DNA from: Gammaproteobacteria bacterium
GTDB taxonomy: Bacteria > Pseudomonadota > Gammaproteobacteria > Thiohalomonadales > Thiohalomonadaceae
Assembly: GCA_026193675.1 (NCBI GenBank)
Contig: JAPHSO010000017.1
Coordinates: 1-19,303, forward strand
Length of the DNA: 19,303 nt
Reading direction: 5' to 3'
Shown: positions 1-6,630 of the stretch, one piece after another
How the letters are laid out: each line of letters opens with the position of its first letter
Numbering within the stretch: position 1 is the first letter of the stretch
Notes under the pieces: generated by a model
The model's input: only the letters and a program-made list of their open reading frames with translations
What the model was told of the DNA's origin: nothing
Database searches by the model: none
Translations under genes and position numbers: made by a program

Positions 1-1764
1 ACGTTGCAGAGTATGCTCGCGGATTTTAAAGCCGATCTTCTCATTTCTCAAGTCCGATTTTGCCCGAATGCCTTGGTTTAGCAGGATTTTTTCAATTTCC
101 TGGGCAAATTCGTGCTGATTGTCGGTAATTGTCAGAATTGAGACCTGAACCGGAGAGAGCCAGAGCGGAAATGCACCGGCATGGTTTTCGATCAAAATAC
201 CGATAAAACGCTCAAGTGAGCCGAGAATTGCACGATGCAGCATGACCGGCGTCTGACGGCTACCATCCTCGGCAACAAACTCGGCATCGAGTCGGCCCGG
301 CATCGAGAAATCGACCTGAATCGTACCACATTGCCAGACCCGCTCCAGACAATCTTTGAGAGAGAACTCAATTTTGGGGCCATAGAAGGCACCTTCGCCC
401 GGCTGCAGTTCCCACTCCAGTCCCTTGTTATTAAGGGCCTCTTCGAGTGCCTTTTCGGCCTTGTCCCATACCTCATCCGACCCAACACGTTTCTCGGGGC
501 GGGTAGAGAGCTTGATGATGACATCGTTAAAGCCGAAGTCTTTGTAGACCTCAAACAGCAGGTCAATAAAATCAGAGACCTCATCCTGAACCTGCGCCTC
601 ACTACAGAAGATGTGAGCATCATCCTGTACAAAGTTACGCACACGCATCAGACCATGCAGGGTACCTGAAGGCTCATTACGGTGACATGAACCAAACTCC
701 GCCATGCGGATCGGCAGATCACGATAACTCTTGATACCCTGATTGAAGACCTGGATGTGACAGGGGCAGTTCATCGGCTTGACCGCGTAGTCACGATTCT
801 CCGAGTGGGTGGTGAACATCATGTCGTGGAACTTGTCCCAGTGACCAGAGCGCTCCCATAGTGAACGATCCACCACTTGGGGAGTCTTCACCTCATCATA
901 ATTGTGCTGACGCAACTTGCCACGAATGTACTGCTCCACCTCCTGGTAGATGATCCAGCCGTTGTTGTGCCAGAAGACCATTCCAGGGGCCTCATCCTGT
1001 GAATGAAACAGGTTGAGCTGCCTGCCCAGTTTACGGTGGTCGCGCTTCTCCGCCTCTTCAAGACGATGCAGGTAGGACTTTAGATCCTTCTTATTGGTCC
1101 AGGCGGTGCCATAGATGCGTTGTAACATCGCATTGTCGGAGTTACCACGCCAGTAGGCACCGGCCAACTTCATCAACTTGAACGACTTAAGCTTGCCGGT
1201 TGAGGGCACATGAGGACCACGACAGAGGTCGATAAAATCTCCCTGCCTGTAGAGAGAAAGTGTCTGGTCCGCAGGGATATCGGCAATGATCTCAGCCTTG
1301 TAATCCTCACCCATATCCTTAAAGAAGGCGATCGCCTCATCACGTCCCATCTCAGAACGTTCAATCGGGGTGTCGGCTTTAACCAGCTCTGCCATACGCT
1401 TCTCAATGGCAGCCATATCATCCGGGGTAAAACTCTCATCACGGGCAAAGTCATAGAAGAAGCCGTTATCAATGACCGGACCGATAGTCACCTGGGTCTC
1501 AGGGAAGAGCTGCTTAACCGCCTGAGCCAACAGGTGAGCTGCTGAGTGACGCACAATCTCCACACCTTCAGGACTCTTATCGGTGATTAGAGAAACTTCA
1601 CAATCGCTCTCAATCAGATGAGAGGTATCGACAAGATCATCACCGATCTTTCCGGCAAGGGTCGCCTTGGCAAGTCCGGGACCGATATCGGCAGCAACAT
1701 CGGCAACGGTTACGGCGTTATCAAACTGGCGTTGTGAACCATCGGGGAGGGTTATTGTTGGCAT
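1..1764 (-). CDS. thrS: Threonyl-tRNA synthetase, C-terminal end missing (cut by window edge)
   Basis: Class II aminoacyl-tRNA synthetase that charges tRNA-Thr in the cytoplasm. The ATG at 1764 opens MPTITLPDGSQ, and 588 codons are visible to base 1; E. coli ThrRS has 642 residues, so about 54 C-terminal residues of the anticodon-binding domain lie outside. Domains in order: TGS (about 1-62); editing domain with His73 and His77 (HSAAH) plus Cys181/His185 (CRGPHVP); class II core with PMNCPCH (Cys333), DDAHIF (His384) and MLHRAILGS (His510). Those last three align with the E. coli zinc ligands Cys334, His385 and His511. The anticodon-binding domain begins around residue 530 (SPVQVSILTITD). The reading frame is open throughout. 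An SD-like GAAGAGG precedes the ATG. It lies 221 nt downstream of rnhB behind a terminator hairpin, so it probably has its own promoter or a leader-controlled one. Identity is very secure. Confidence 0.98.
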   Translation of the reverse strand, partial: MPTITLPDGSQRQFDNAVTVADVAADIGPGLAKATLAGKIGDDLVDTSHLIESDCEVSLITDKSPEGVEIVRHSAAHLLAQAVKQLFPETQVTIGPVIDNGFFYDFARDESFTPDDMAAIEKRMAELVKADTPIERSEMGRDEAIAFFKDMGEDYKAEIIADIPADQTLSLYRQGDFIDLCRGPHVPSTGKLKSFKLMKLAGAYWRGNSDNAMLQRIYGTAWTNKKDLKSYLHRLEEAEKRDHRKLGRQLNLFHSQDEAPGMVFWHNNGWIIYQEVEQYIRGKLRQHNYDEVKTPQVVDRSLWERSGHWDKFHDMMFTTHSENRDYAVKPMNCPCHIQVFNQGIKSYRDLPIRMAEFGSCHRNEPSGTLHGLMRVRNFVQDDAHIFCSEAQVQDEVSDFIDLLFEVYKDFGFNDVIIKLSTRPEKRVGSDEVWDKAEKALEEALNNKGLEWELQPGEGAFYGPKIEFSLKDCLERVWQCGTIQVDFSMPGRLDAEFVAEDGSRQTPVMLHRAILGSLERFIGILIENHAGAFPLWLSPVQVSILTITDNQHEFAQEIEKILLNQGIRAKSDLRNEKIGFKIREHTLQR

Positions 1765-1811
1765 ATCAACCTCTTCATTTGTGTTCAATACGAGAGAACA
1801 TCACTAAAACT

Positions 1812-1842
1812 AAAAAAGCACCATCGTTCAGCTATGGTGCTT
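1812..1842 (-). terminator. Rho-independent terminator between rnhB and thrS
   Basis: On the minus strand a 9-bp perfect stem, AAGCACCAT (1842-1834 side reads as its partner) against ATGGTGCTT, encloses a 9-nt loop at 1825-1833 and runs directly into a six-T tract (1817-1812). This is the canonical intrinsic terminator shape for leftward transcription. It lies 144 nt past the rnhB stop and about 48 nt before the thrS ATG. It either ends the long rpsB-to-rnhB operon or acts as an attenuator in a thrS leader; the sequence alone does not decide. Confidence 0.88.
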
Positions 1843-1985
1843 CAAATATAAATCGTCGGAGTCATGCTCCGAACGGGAGTGCGAATGATACAGGGTATGG
1901 GTCAGTTCTTAAACTGTGGATTTAAATGTTCTTTAAGGACTTCAAATAGCTGCGGTCTCAACCGGCCGATACAACACATTGTTAA
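1843..1985 (-). other. Non-coding gap downstream of rnhB, candidate thrS leader
   Basis: No convincing gene lies here. On the minus strand it contains CTCC (1879-1876), GGAG (1870-1867) and CTCC (1861-1858). The middle segment can pair with either neighbour, and the longer form is CGGAG/CTCCG around loop CATGA (1866-1862). A weak promoter-like pair is TTTAAG (1913-1908) and TATCAT (1890-1885) with 17-nt spacing; the -35 is poor. If real, transcripts would begin near 1880 and pass through the terminator before thrS, as an attenuated leader would. A 25-codon ORF at 1979-1902 has no Shine-Dalgarno sequence. Confidence 0.35.
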
Positions 1986-2594
1986 CTATTGTCGAGCAAG
2001 TGCCTCGGCAACAGGTCGGAAACTGCGACGATGAATTGGCGTGACGCCGAGTTCAGTCAGTGCTGTGATATGTGGCTTGGTAGGATAGCCTTTATGTTTA
2101 GCTAGACCATAACCGGGATACATTTCGTCCATCTGCACCATCTCTTGATCACGCGTCACCTTGGCAATGATTGATGCGGCACTAATCACCTCTACCCGGC
2201 CATCTCCTTTTACAACAGCCTCTGCTGAACAGTTCAAACCGGGTGGAATACGGTTACCATCAATCAGGGCAAAGTCAGCCTCAACTGATAACCCTTCAAC
2301 TGCGCGAGTCATCGCCCTCATCGTCGCATGAAGAATATTGATCTCATCGATCTCTTCAACCTCTGCACGCCCTATCGCCCACGCTAGTGCCTTCTGTTTA
2401 ATCTCTTCGGCCAACGCCTCTCTACGCTTTTCGGTCAGCTTCTTGGAATCGGCCAACCCTGCAATCGGCTTTGTCGGATCAAGGATCACCGCCGCGGTGA
2501 CAACTGGACCGGCCAGAGGTCCCCGCCCCACCTCATCGACACCGGCGATATGGTTATATTGAAGCAGATGCGCCATTGAGAATGGTTCCATCAT
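1986..2594 (-). CDS. rnhB: Ribonuclease HII
   Basis: Endonuclease that cuts the RNA strand of RNA/DNA hybrids and removes single ribonucleotides misincorporated in DNA; cytoplasmic. 202 residues, normal for the family. The N-terminal motif GVDEVGRGPLAGP gives the catalytic Asp20 and Glu21. Asp112 lies in ALIDGNR. The block VISAASIIAKVTRD and the C-terminal YGLAKHKGYPT are typical of RNase HII. The first ATG (2594) overlaps the lpxB stop by four bases (ATGA), which favours translational coupling. ATGs at codon 2 and codon 7 (2576) are alternatives; the codon-7 start would still retain the whole conserved domain. It is the last gene of the leftward operon. In E. coli and Pseudomonas dnaE follows rnhB, but here a terminator and thrS follow. 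Confidence 0.97.
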   Translation of the reverse strand: MMEPFSMAHLLQYNHIAGVDEVGRGPLAGPVVTAAVILDPTKPIAGLADSKKLTEKRREALAEEIKQKALAWAIGRAEVEEIDEINILHATMRAMTRAVEGLSVEADFALIDGNRIPPGLNCSAEAVVKGDGRVEVISAASIIAKVTRDQEMVQMDEMYPGYGLAKHKGYPTKPHITALTELGVTPIHRRSFRPVAEALARQ

Positions 2595-3721
2595 GAGATG
2601 AATCCAAGAATCGCTTCTGCCGCACGCTCACTGGCATTCTGTTTGAGCTGATGGTGTATGTCGGTAAATTTCTTAATCATCTCCTCTTTACGCTGGCTAT
2701 CATTAAGCAGTGATATCAGTTCCCCGCCAAGATTCTCGGCGGTTACACCACGATGGATAAACTCTTTAACCAGCCCCTCTCCTGCCAGATTATTGGGCAG
2801 TGAGTAGTAGGGAACCGTAACCATTCGATGAATAATCTGATAACTCAGTTCCGACACCTTGTAGGCAACCACCATCGGCTTTTTGAGTAGCAGCGCCTCA
2901 AGTGCAGCCGTTCCCGATGCCAGTAGAATAATATCTGCCGAGGCCATCACCTCGTGCGATTGTTTATCAACCAATGTAATCGGCAACTCACCTTCAATTT
3001 CGCTCAAGGCCTGCTCAAAAAGGTGGCGCGCGCTGTCATTAATCAGCGGCACTACAAAGTGAAGTGATGAATCCCGTTTGAAGGCCCAGCGGGCGGTCTC
3101 AAGAAACGGCTTGGAGAGGCGTGAGATTTCACTGCGTCGACTTCCAGGCAGCAGGGCCACAATCTTTTTATCTTCTGGCAGTCCCAACTGTTTGCGTGCC
3201 CCTTCGACATCAACCTCAAGTTCGATCATATCGGCGAGTGGATGGCCAACAAACTCAACCTTCATTCCTGCGTTTTTATAGAACTCTGCCTCAAAGGGGA
3301 ACAGGGTCAACATCAGATCGGTACTGCAGGAGATCTTCTTTACTCTTGATTTGCGCCATGCCCAGACTGAGGGGCTAACATAATGAACCGTAGTAATTTG
3401 ATGATCTTTGAGTGCCCGCTCGAGGACAAAGTTGAAATCGGGGGCATCGATACCGATAAACAGATCGGGCGGATTCTCGATCCATTGTGCAATCAGCAGT
3501 TTACGAATATTGAGAATCTCTCGCAGATGTTTGAGCACCTCAACCAATCCCATCACTGCCAGTTTTTCTGCTGGGAACAGCGCCTTACAACCTGCGGCGA
3601 TCATCTGTGGACCTGCGACACCCTCAAACTGAACGTTGGGATTCTGTTTATGGATCGCTTTTATCAGATCCGCTCCTAACAGATCGCCTGATGCCTCTCC
3701 TGCAACAATCGCTATGCGCAT
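2591..3721 (-). CDS. lpxB: Lipid-A-disaccharide synthase
   Basis: GT19 glycosyltransferase that joins UDP-2,3-diacylglucosamine and lipid X into the beta-1,6 disaccharide of lipid A; peripheral on the inner face of the cytoplasmic membrane. 376 residues (E. coli 382). Family motifs visible: GEASGD (8-13), IDAPDFN (91-97), VSPSVWAW (115-122), GHPLAD (159-164), LPGSRRSE (191-198) and ASGTAALE (268-275). The ATG at 3721 opens MRIAIVAGEASGD. It follows lpxA after a 30-nt gap and overlaps rnhB by 4 nt. Lipid X formation also needs LpxC and LpxH, which are not in this window. No irregularity seen. Confidence 0.98.
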   Translation of the reverse strand: MRIAIVAGEASGDLLGADLIKAIHKQNPNVQFEGVAGPQMIAAGCKALFPAEKLAVMGLVEVLKHLREILNIRKLLIAQWIENPPDLFIGIDAPDFNFVLERALKDHQITTVHYVSPSVWAWRKSRVKKISCSTDLMLTLFPFEAEFYKNAGMKVEFVGHPLADMIELEVDVEGARKQLGLPEDKKIVALLPGSRRSEISRLSKPFLETARWAFKRDSSLHFVVPLINDSARHLFEQALSEIEGELPITLVDKQSHEVMASADIILLASGTAALEALLLKKPMVVAYKVSELSYQIIHRMVTVPYYSLPNNLAGEGLVKEFIHRGVTAENLGGELISLLNDSQRKEEMIKKFTDIHHQLKQNASERAAEAILGFIS

Positions 3722-3751
3722 CGTTCAGTATCTAGTTCCGTTATAGCGTTG

Positions 3752-4537
3752 TTAACGGACAATACCTCTGCCCTGCGCTTCGTTCTGCTTAATAAAGTTA
3801 CAAAATTCTGCAACCTCAGGAACCTCTTTAGCCAAGGCTTCAAGCTGTAGCACAGCCTCTTTAAGTGGAAGTGCAGAACGATAGAGAATCTTGTAAGCCT
3901 GCTTAATACCTCTAAGCGCCTCGGGACTAAAGCCACGACGCTTTAAACCTTCACTGTTAAGGCCATGGGGTTTTGCCGGATATCCTGAAACGGTGAGATA
4001 TGGCGGAACATCCTTAAAGACAATCGTACCCATCGCAGTGATCGAGTGCTTACCAAATGAGCAAAATTGATGGGCAACGGTATAACCCCCCAGTATCGCG
4101 TAATCATCAATGTGGACATGTCCGGCGAGCCCAGCATTATTCGCCAGGATTGTGTTATTGCCAATCACACAATCGTGGGCTAGATGAACATACGCCATGA
4201 TCCAGTTGTCATCACCGACAGTTGTTACACCACGATCCTGTGCAGTCCCTCTATTGAAGGTACAAAACTCACGAATCAGATTACGATCACCAATCTCCAG
4301 ACGAGTCGCTTCACCGGCATATTTTTTATCCTGAGGATCCTCACCAATCGAAGAAAATTGATAGATTTTATTCTGCTTGCCGATGGTGGTTGGCCCTTTA
4401 ATCACGACATGAGGACCGATCCAGGTCTCATCACCGATCTCAACATCTGCACCGATGATTGAGTAGGCACCGATCTCAACGTCAATTCCAATCTTAGCTG
4501 TCGGATCAATAATCGCTGTAGGGTGGATAAGGCTCAT
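3752..4537 (-). CDS. lpxA: Acyl-ACP--UDP-N-acetylglucosamine O-acyltransferase
   Basis: First enzyme of lipid A synthesis: moves an R-3-hydroxyacyl chain from acyl carrier protein to the 3-OH of UDP-GlcNAc; cytoplasmic trimer. 261 residues (E. coli 262). The N-terminal two thirds are hexapeptide repeats of a left-handed beta-helix (for example AKIGIDVEIGAYSIIG), and the C-terminal third is helical, from GLKRRGFS onward. The catalytic His is His121 in LAHDC, equivalent to E. coli His125; His156 in AHQFC is also conserved. The acyl-ruler position aligned with E. coli Gly173 is Met169 here, as in P. aeruginosa, so a shorter chain than C14 is expected. A strong SD (GAGGAGG) sits six bases before the ATG. 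28 nt separate it from fabZ. Confidence 0.98.
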   Translation of the reverse strand: MSLIHPTAIIDPTAKIGIDVEIGAYSIIGADVEIGDETWIGPHVVIKGPTTIGKQNKIYQFSSIGEDPQDKKYAGEATRLEIGDRNLIREFCTFNRGTAQDRGVTTVGDDNWIMAYVHLAHDCVIGNNTILANNAGLAGHVHIDDYAILGGYTVAHQFCSFGKHSITAMGTIVFKDVPPYLTVSGYPAKPHGLNSEGLKRRGFSPEALRGIKQAYKILYRSALPLKEAVLQLEALAKEVPEVAEFCNFIKQNEAQGRGIVR

Positions 4538-4565
4538 CTATCGCCTCCTCTATAGATATTCTTGA

Positions 4566-5003
4566 CTAAGCAGGCTTCTGCTCAGCACACATAATTTCTG
4601 CGCTGGCGACCACTTTGTCGTCCACCTTGGCAACCGCATCAAACTTCCAGATGTTGCGCTTATGCTTGAGGATCTTTACCTCAAGGATAATTTGATCCCC
4701 AGGAACGACCGGTTGTTTAAAACGGCAATTGTCGATCGCTGCAAAAAAATAGAGCCCCTCTTTATCTGGTTTTTCGCCATTGGTTTTAAATGCGAGGATA
4801 CCTGTTGCCTGAGCCAGCGCCTCCATAATCAAAACACCGGGGAAAATTGGCTGTCCAGGAAAATGTCCAGGAAAGAATGGCTCGTTTACCGAGACATTCT
4901 TAACCGCAACAAGGGATTCACCAGGCACACACTCAAGGACTCGGTCAATCAGTAGAAATGGAAAACGGTGTGGAAGATATTCGAGGATATCCTGGATATT
5001 CAT
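4566..5003 (-). CDS. fabZ: 3-hydroxyacyl-[acyl-carrier-protein] dehydratase FabZ
   Basis: Hot-dog-fold dehydratase of type II fatty acid synthesis; converts 3-hydroxyacyl-ACP to trans-2-enoyl-ACP and so competes with LpxA and LpxD for the same hydroxyacyl-ACP pool. From ATG 5003 the protein has 145 residues, opening MNIQDILEYLPHRFPFLL. Catalytic His47 lies in FFPGHFPG and Glu61 in GVLIMEALAQATG. An in-frame TTG at 5012 would add three residues and has a better placed SD-like AGG nine bases upstream; I prefer the ATG because it matches the usual N-terminus of close homologues. With the TTG the gap to the lpxD stop is 2 nt. Function is certain; the exact start is not. Confidence 0.97.
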   Translation of the reverse strand: MNIQDILEYLPHRFPFLLIDRVLECVPGESLVAVKNVSVNEPFFPGHFPGQPIFPGVLIMEALAQATGILAFKTNGEKPDKEGLYFFAAIDNCRFKQPVVPGDQIILEVKILKHKRNIWKFDAVAKVDDKVVASAEIMCAEQKPA

Positions 5004-5014
5004 GCTACTCAATT

Positions 5015-6037
5015 TTAGTTACCTTTAAGCTCTGTTAACTCTTTTTCCAAGGATTTGATTCGACGTGACATCTCATCCAACTGTTTAAAACGTGTAAAAT
5101 TTTTCTGCCAATCTCTATAGGGTTGCAGTGGTGTTCCCGAAGCATAGTGCCCCGGCTCTTTGATCGATTTAGTCACTGCCGACATCGCTGTGAGGGTGAC
5201 ATTATCGGCCACCTCAAGGTGCCCAAAGAAACCGGTCAGGCCGGCAATGGCGCAATTCTTCCCGATGGTGGTGCTACCGGCAACAGCGGCCGAAGATGCA
5301 ATGGCGGTGTTCTCACCAATATGACAGTTATGTCCAATCTGGATCTGATTATCTAGTTTGACGCCATTTTCAATAATGGTGTCATCTATGGCACCACGAT
5401 CGACGGCCGTGTTGGCTCCAATCTCGACATCATTACCGATCACGACACGTCCCAGCTGATGGATCTTGACCCACACTCCCTGATGGTTGGCAAAACCAAA
5501 ACCATCAGCGCCAATCACCGCACCGGAGTGGATAATGGCCCGCTCACCCAACTGGCAACCGGCATATATCGTGACGTTGGCATTCAGCGTTGAGTCGCAA
5601 CCAATCTCGACTCCATCCCCTAAAACAACTCCAGCACCGATTGAACAACCATCACCAATCGTCACATTGGCACCGATAACCGCATTGGCAGCTACAGTAA
5701 CCCCTTGACCGATACTGGCACTCTCATCAATGACTGCAGATGGCGCAATAGCTACTTCAGAGTTTTGATTAACAAAGAGTTCAGTCGCCTTCGCATAGGC
5801 AAAATAGGGATCTTCAACGATAATATAATCAACAGGACAAATATCACTATCGGACTCTTTCAGAATAACGACTGTAGCGTTGGTCGACTTGAGATATTTG
5901 CGAAATTTGGTGCTGGTGATAAAGGTGGCAGTCTCCGTTCGACTATTGGTTAGTGGGCTAAAACCACTCACCTGTCGATTGGGATCGCCTTTAAGCTGAC
6001 CGCCAATATGCTCCGCTATCTCACCAACTGTTTTCAT
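5015..6037 (-). CDS. lpxD: UDP-3-O-(3-hydroxyacyl)glucosamine N-acyltransferase
   Basis: Third step of lipid A synthesis: adds a 3-hydroxyacyl chain from ACP to the 2-amino group of UDP-3-O-acylglucosamine. From ATG 6037 it has 340 residues (E. coli 341). An N-terminal uridine-binding domain (about 1-98) is followed by a left-handed beta-helix of hexapeptide repeats (about 99-310), then a C-terminal helix (EMSRRIKSLEKELTELK). Catalytic His236 lies in QIGHNC, equivalent to E. coli His239. HSGAVIGADGFGFA is a family hallmark. A GTG at 6040 directly before the ATG is an alternative start; the GGGGA about 9-12 nt upstream serves both. Placed between skp and fabZ as in most gammaproteobacteria. 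Confidence 0.98.
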   Translation of the reverse strand: MKTVGEIAEHIGGQLKGDPNRQVSGFSPLTNSRTETATFITSTKFRKYLKSTNATVVILKESDSDICPVDYIIVEDPYFAYAKATELFVNQNSEVAIAPSAVIDESASIGQGVTVAANAVIGANVTIGDGCSIGAGVVLGDGVEIGCDSTLNANVTIYAGCQLGERAIIHSGAVIGADGFGFANHQGVWVKIHQLGRVVIGNDVEIGANTAVDRGAIDDTIIENGVKLDNQIQIGHNCHIGENTAIASSAAVAGSTTIGKNCAIAGLTGFFGHLEVADNVTLTAMSAVTKSIKEPGHYASGTPLQPYRDWQKNFTRFKQLDEMSRRIKSLEKELTELKGN

Positions 6038-6065
6038 CACAAAGAGTCTTCCCCTGTTGCTTCAG

Positions 6066-6590
6066 TTACTCAGCAGGAGTCCCTGCTGCATGTAGAGCGT
6101 CAATCACCATCTGCGTAATGTTGACCTTCTCATTGGCATAAACCACGCCTGTTTCAATCACCATATCAAAGTTAGCTCCCTTTGCAACTTCAACCACAAC
6201 GGCCGATAGCTCCTGCTGCATTTTTACCAGTTCTTCATTTCTACGCGCTTCGATATCTTCAGCAAAATTTTTGTAGGCACTCTGAAAGGCCTGCTGCTTT
6301 GACTTGATATTACGCTCTAGCTTTCGCTTCTCTGTTGCACTCATTAGAGCGCCATCACGCACCAGACGCTCTTCCATCGCTTTAATCGCCTTCTGCTCTT
6401 CCAGGAGTTTTGCCTCTCTGGGCGCAAATTCAGTCTGTAGCTTGTCACGAACCACTTTGGCCTGAGGCGCCTGTTCAATCACACGAGCGGTATTTACAAA
6501 ACCGATACGAGTCGGCTCTTCTGCAACCGCCACTCCTGAAAAGATGACTGACAATCCGATGACTGCAAGAAACAACTTCATAATTTTCAC
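6066..6590 (-). CDS. skp: Periplasmic chaperone Skp (OmpH family)
   Basis: Holds unfolded outer-membrane proteins in the periplasm on their way to the Bam complex. 174 residues. The signal peptide has basic MKIMK, a hydrophobic core LFLAVIGLSVIFSG, and a likely signal peptidase I cut after AVA (residue 23), leaving EEPTRIGFVNTARV. The middle (about 45-135) is charged and helical, the tentacle part of the Skp fold, with the family pattern LLEEQKAIKAMEERL. The start is GTG at 6590, chosen because AGGAG sits seven bases upstream; an ATG three codons later (6581) has no well-spaced SD. It lies 40 nt after bamA and 25 nt before lpxD. Skp sequences are poorly conserved, but context and size make the assignment firm. 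Confidence 0.95.
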   Translation of the reverse strand: MKIMKLFLAVIGLSVIFSGVAVAEEPTRIGFVNTARVIEQAPQAKVVRDKLQTEFAPREAKLLEEQKAIKAMEERLVRDGALMSATEKRKLERNIKSKQQAFQSAYKNFAEDIEARRNEELVKMQQELSAVVVEVAKGANFDMVIETGVVYANEKVNITQMVIDALHAAGTPAE

Positions 6591-6630
6591 TCTCTATCTC
6601 CTTACCAAAATTTATATAAGACTTAATGCG

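Noticed and set aside
235..669. 144-codon plus-strand open frame
   Set aside because: It lies wholly antisense to thrS, whose catalytic motifs are continuous here; its product resembles no family I know.
766..768. Cys after Pro in the ThrRS zinc motif (PMNCPCH rather than PMNCPGH)
   Set aside because: The zinc ligand Cys333 is unchanged, and Cys at this following position is common in other gammaproteobacteria such as Pseudomonas.
1210..1545. 111-codon plus-strand open frame
   Set aside because: Antisense shadow of the thrS editing and linker domains; no ribosome binding site.
1734..1925. 63-codon plus-strand open frame across the thrS start
   Set aside because: It runs through the minus-strand terminator and the antisense of the thrS start; no SD and no recognisable product.
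1843..1985. tRNA gene in the rnhB-thrS gap
   Set aside because: Short inverted repeats are present, but no acceptor stem, GG-TTCGAATCC-type T arm or anticodon stem fits the spacing.
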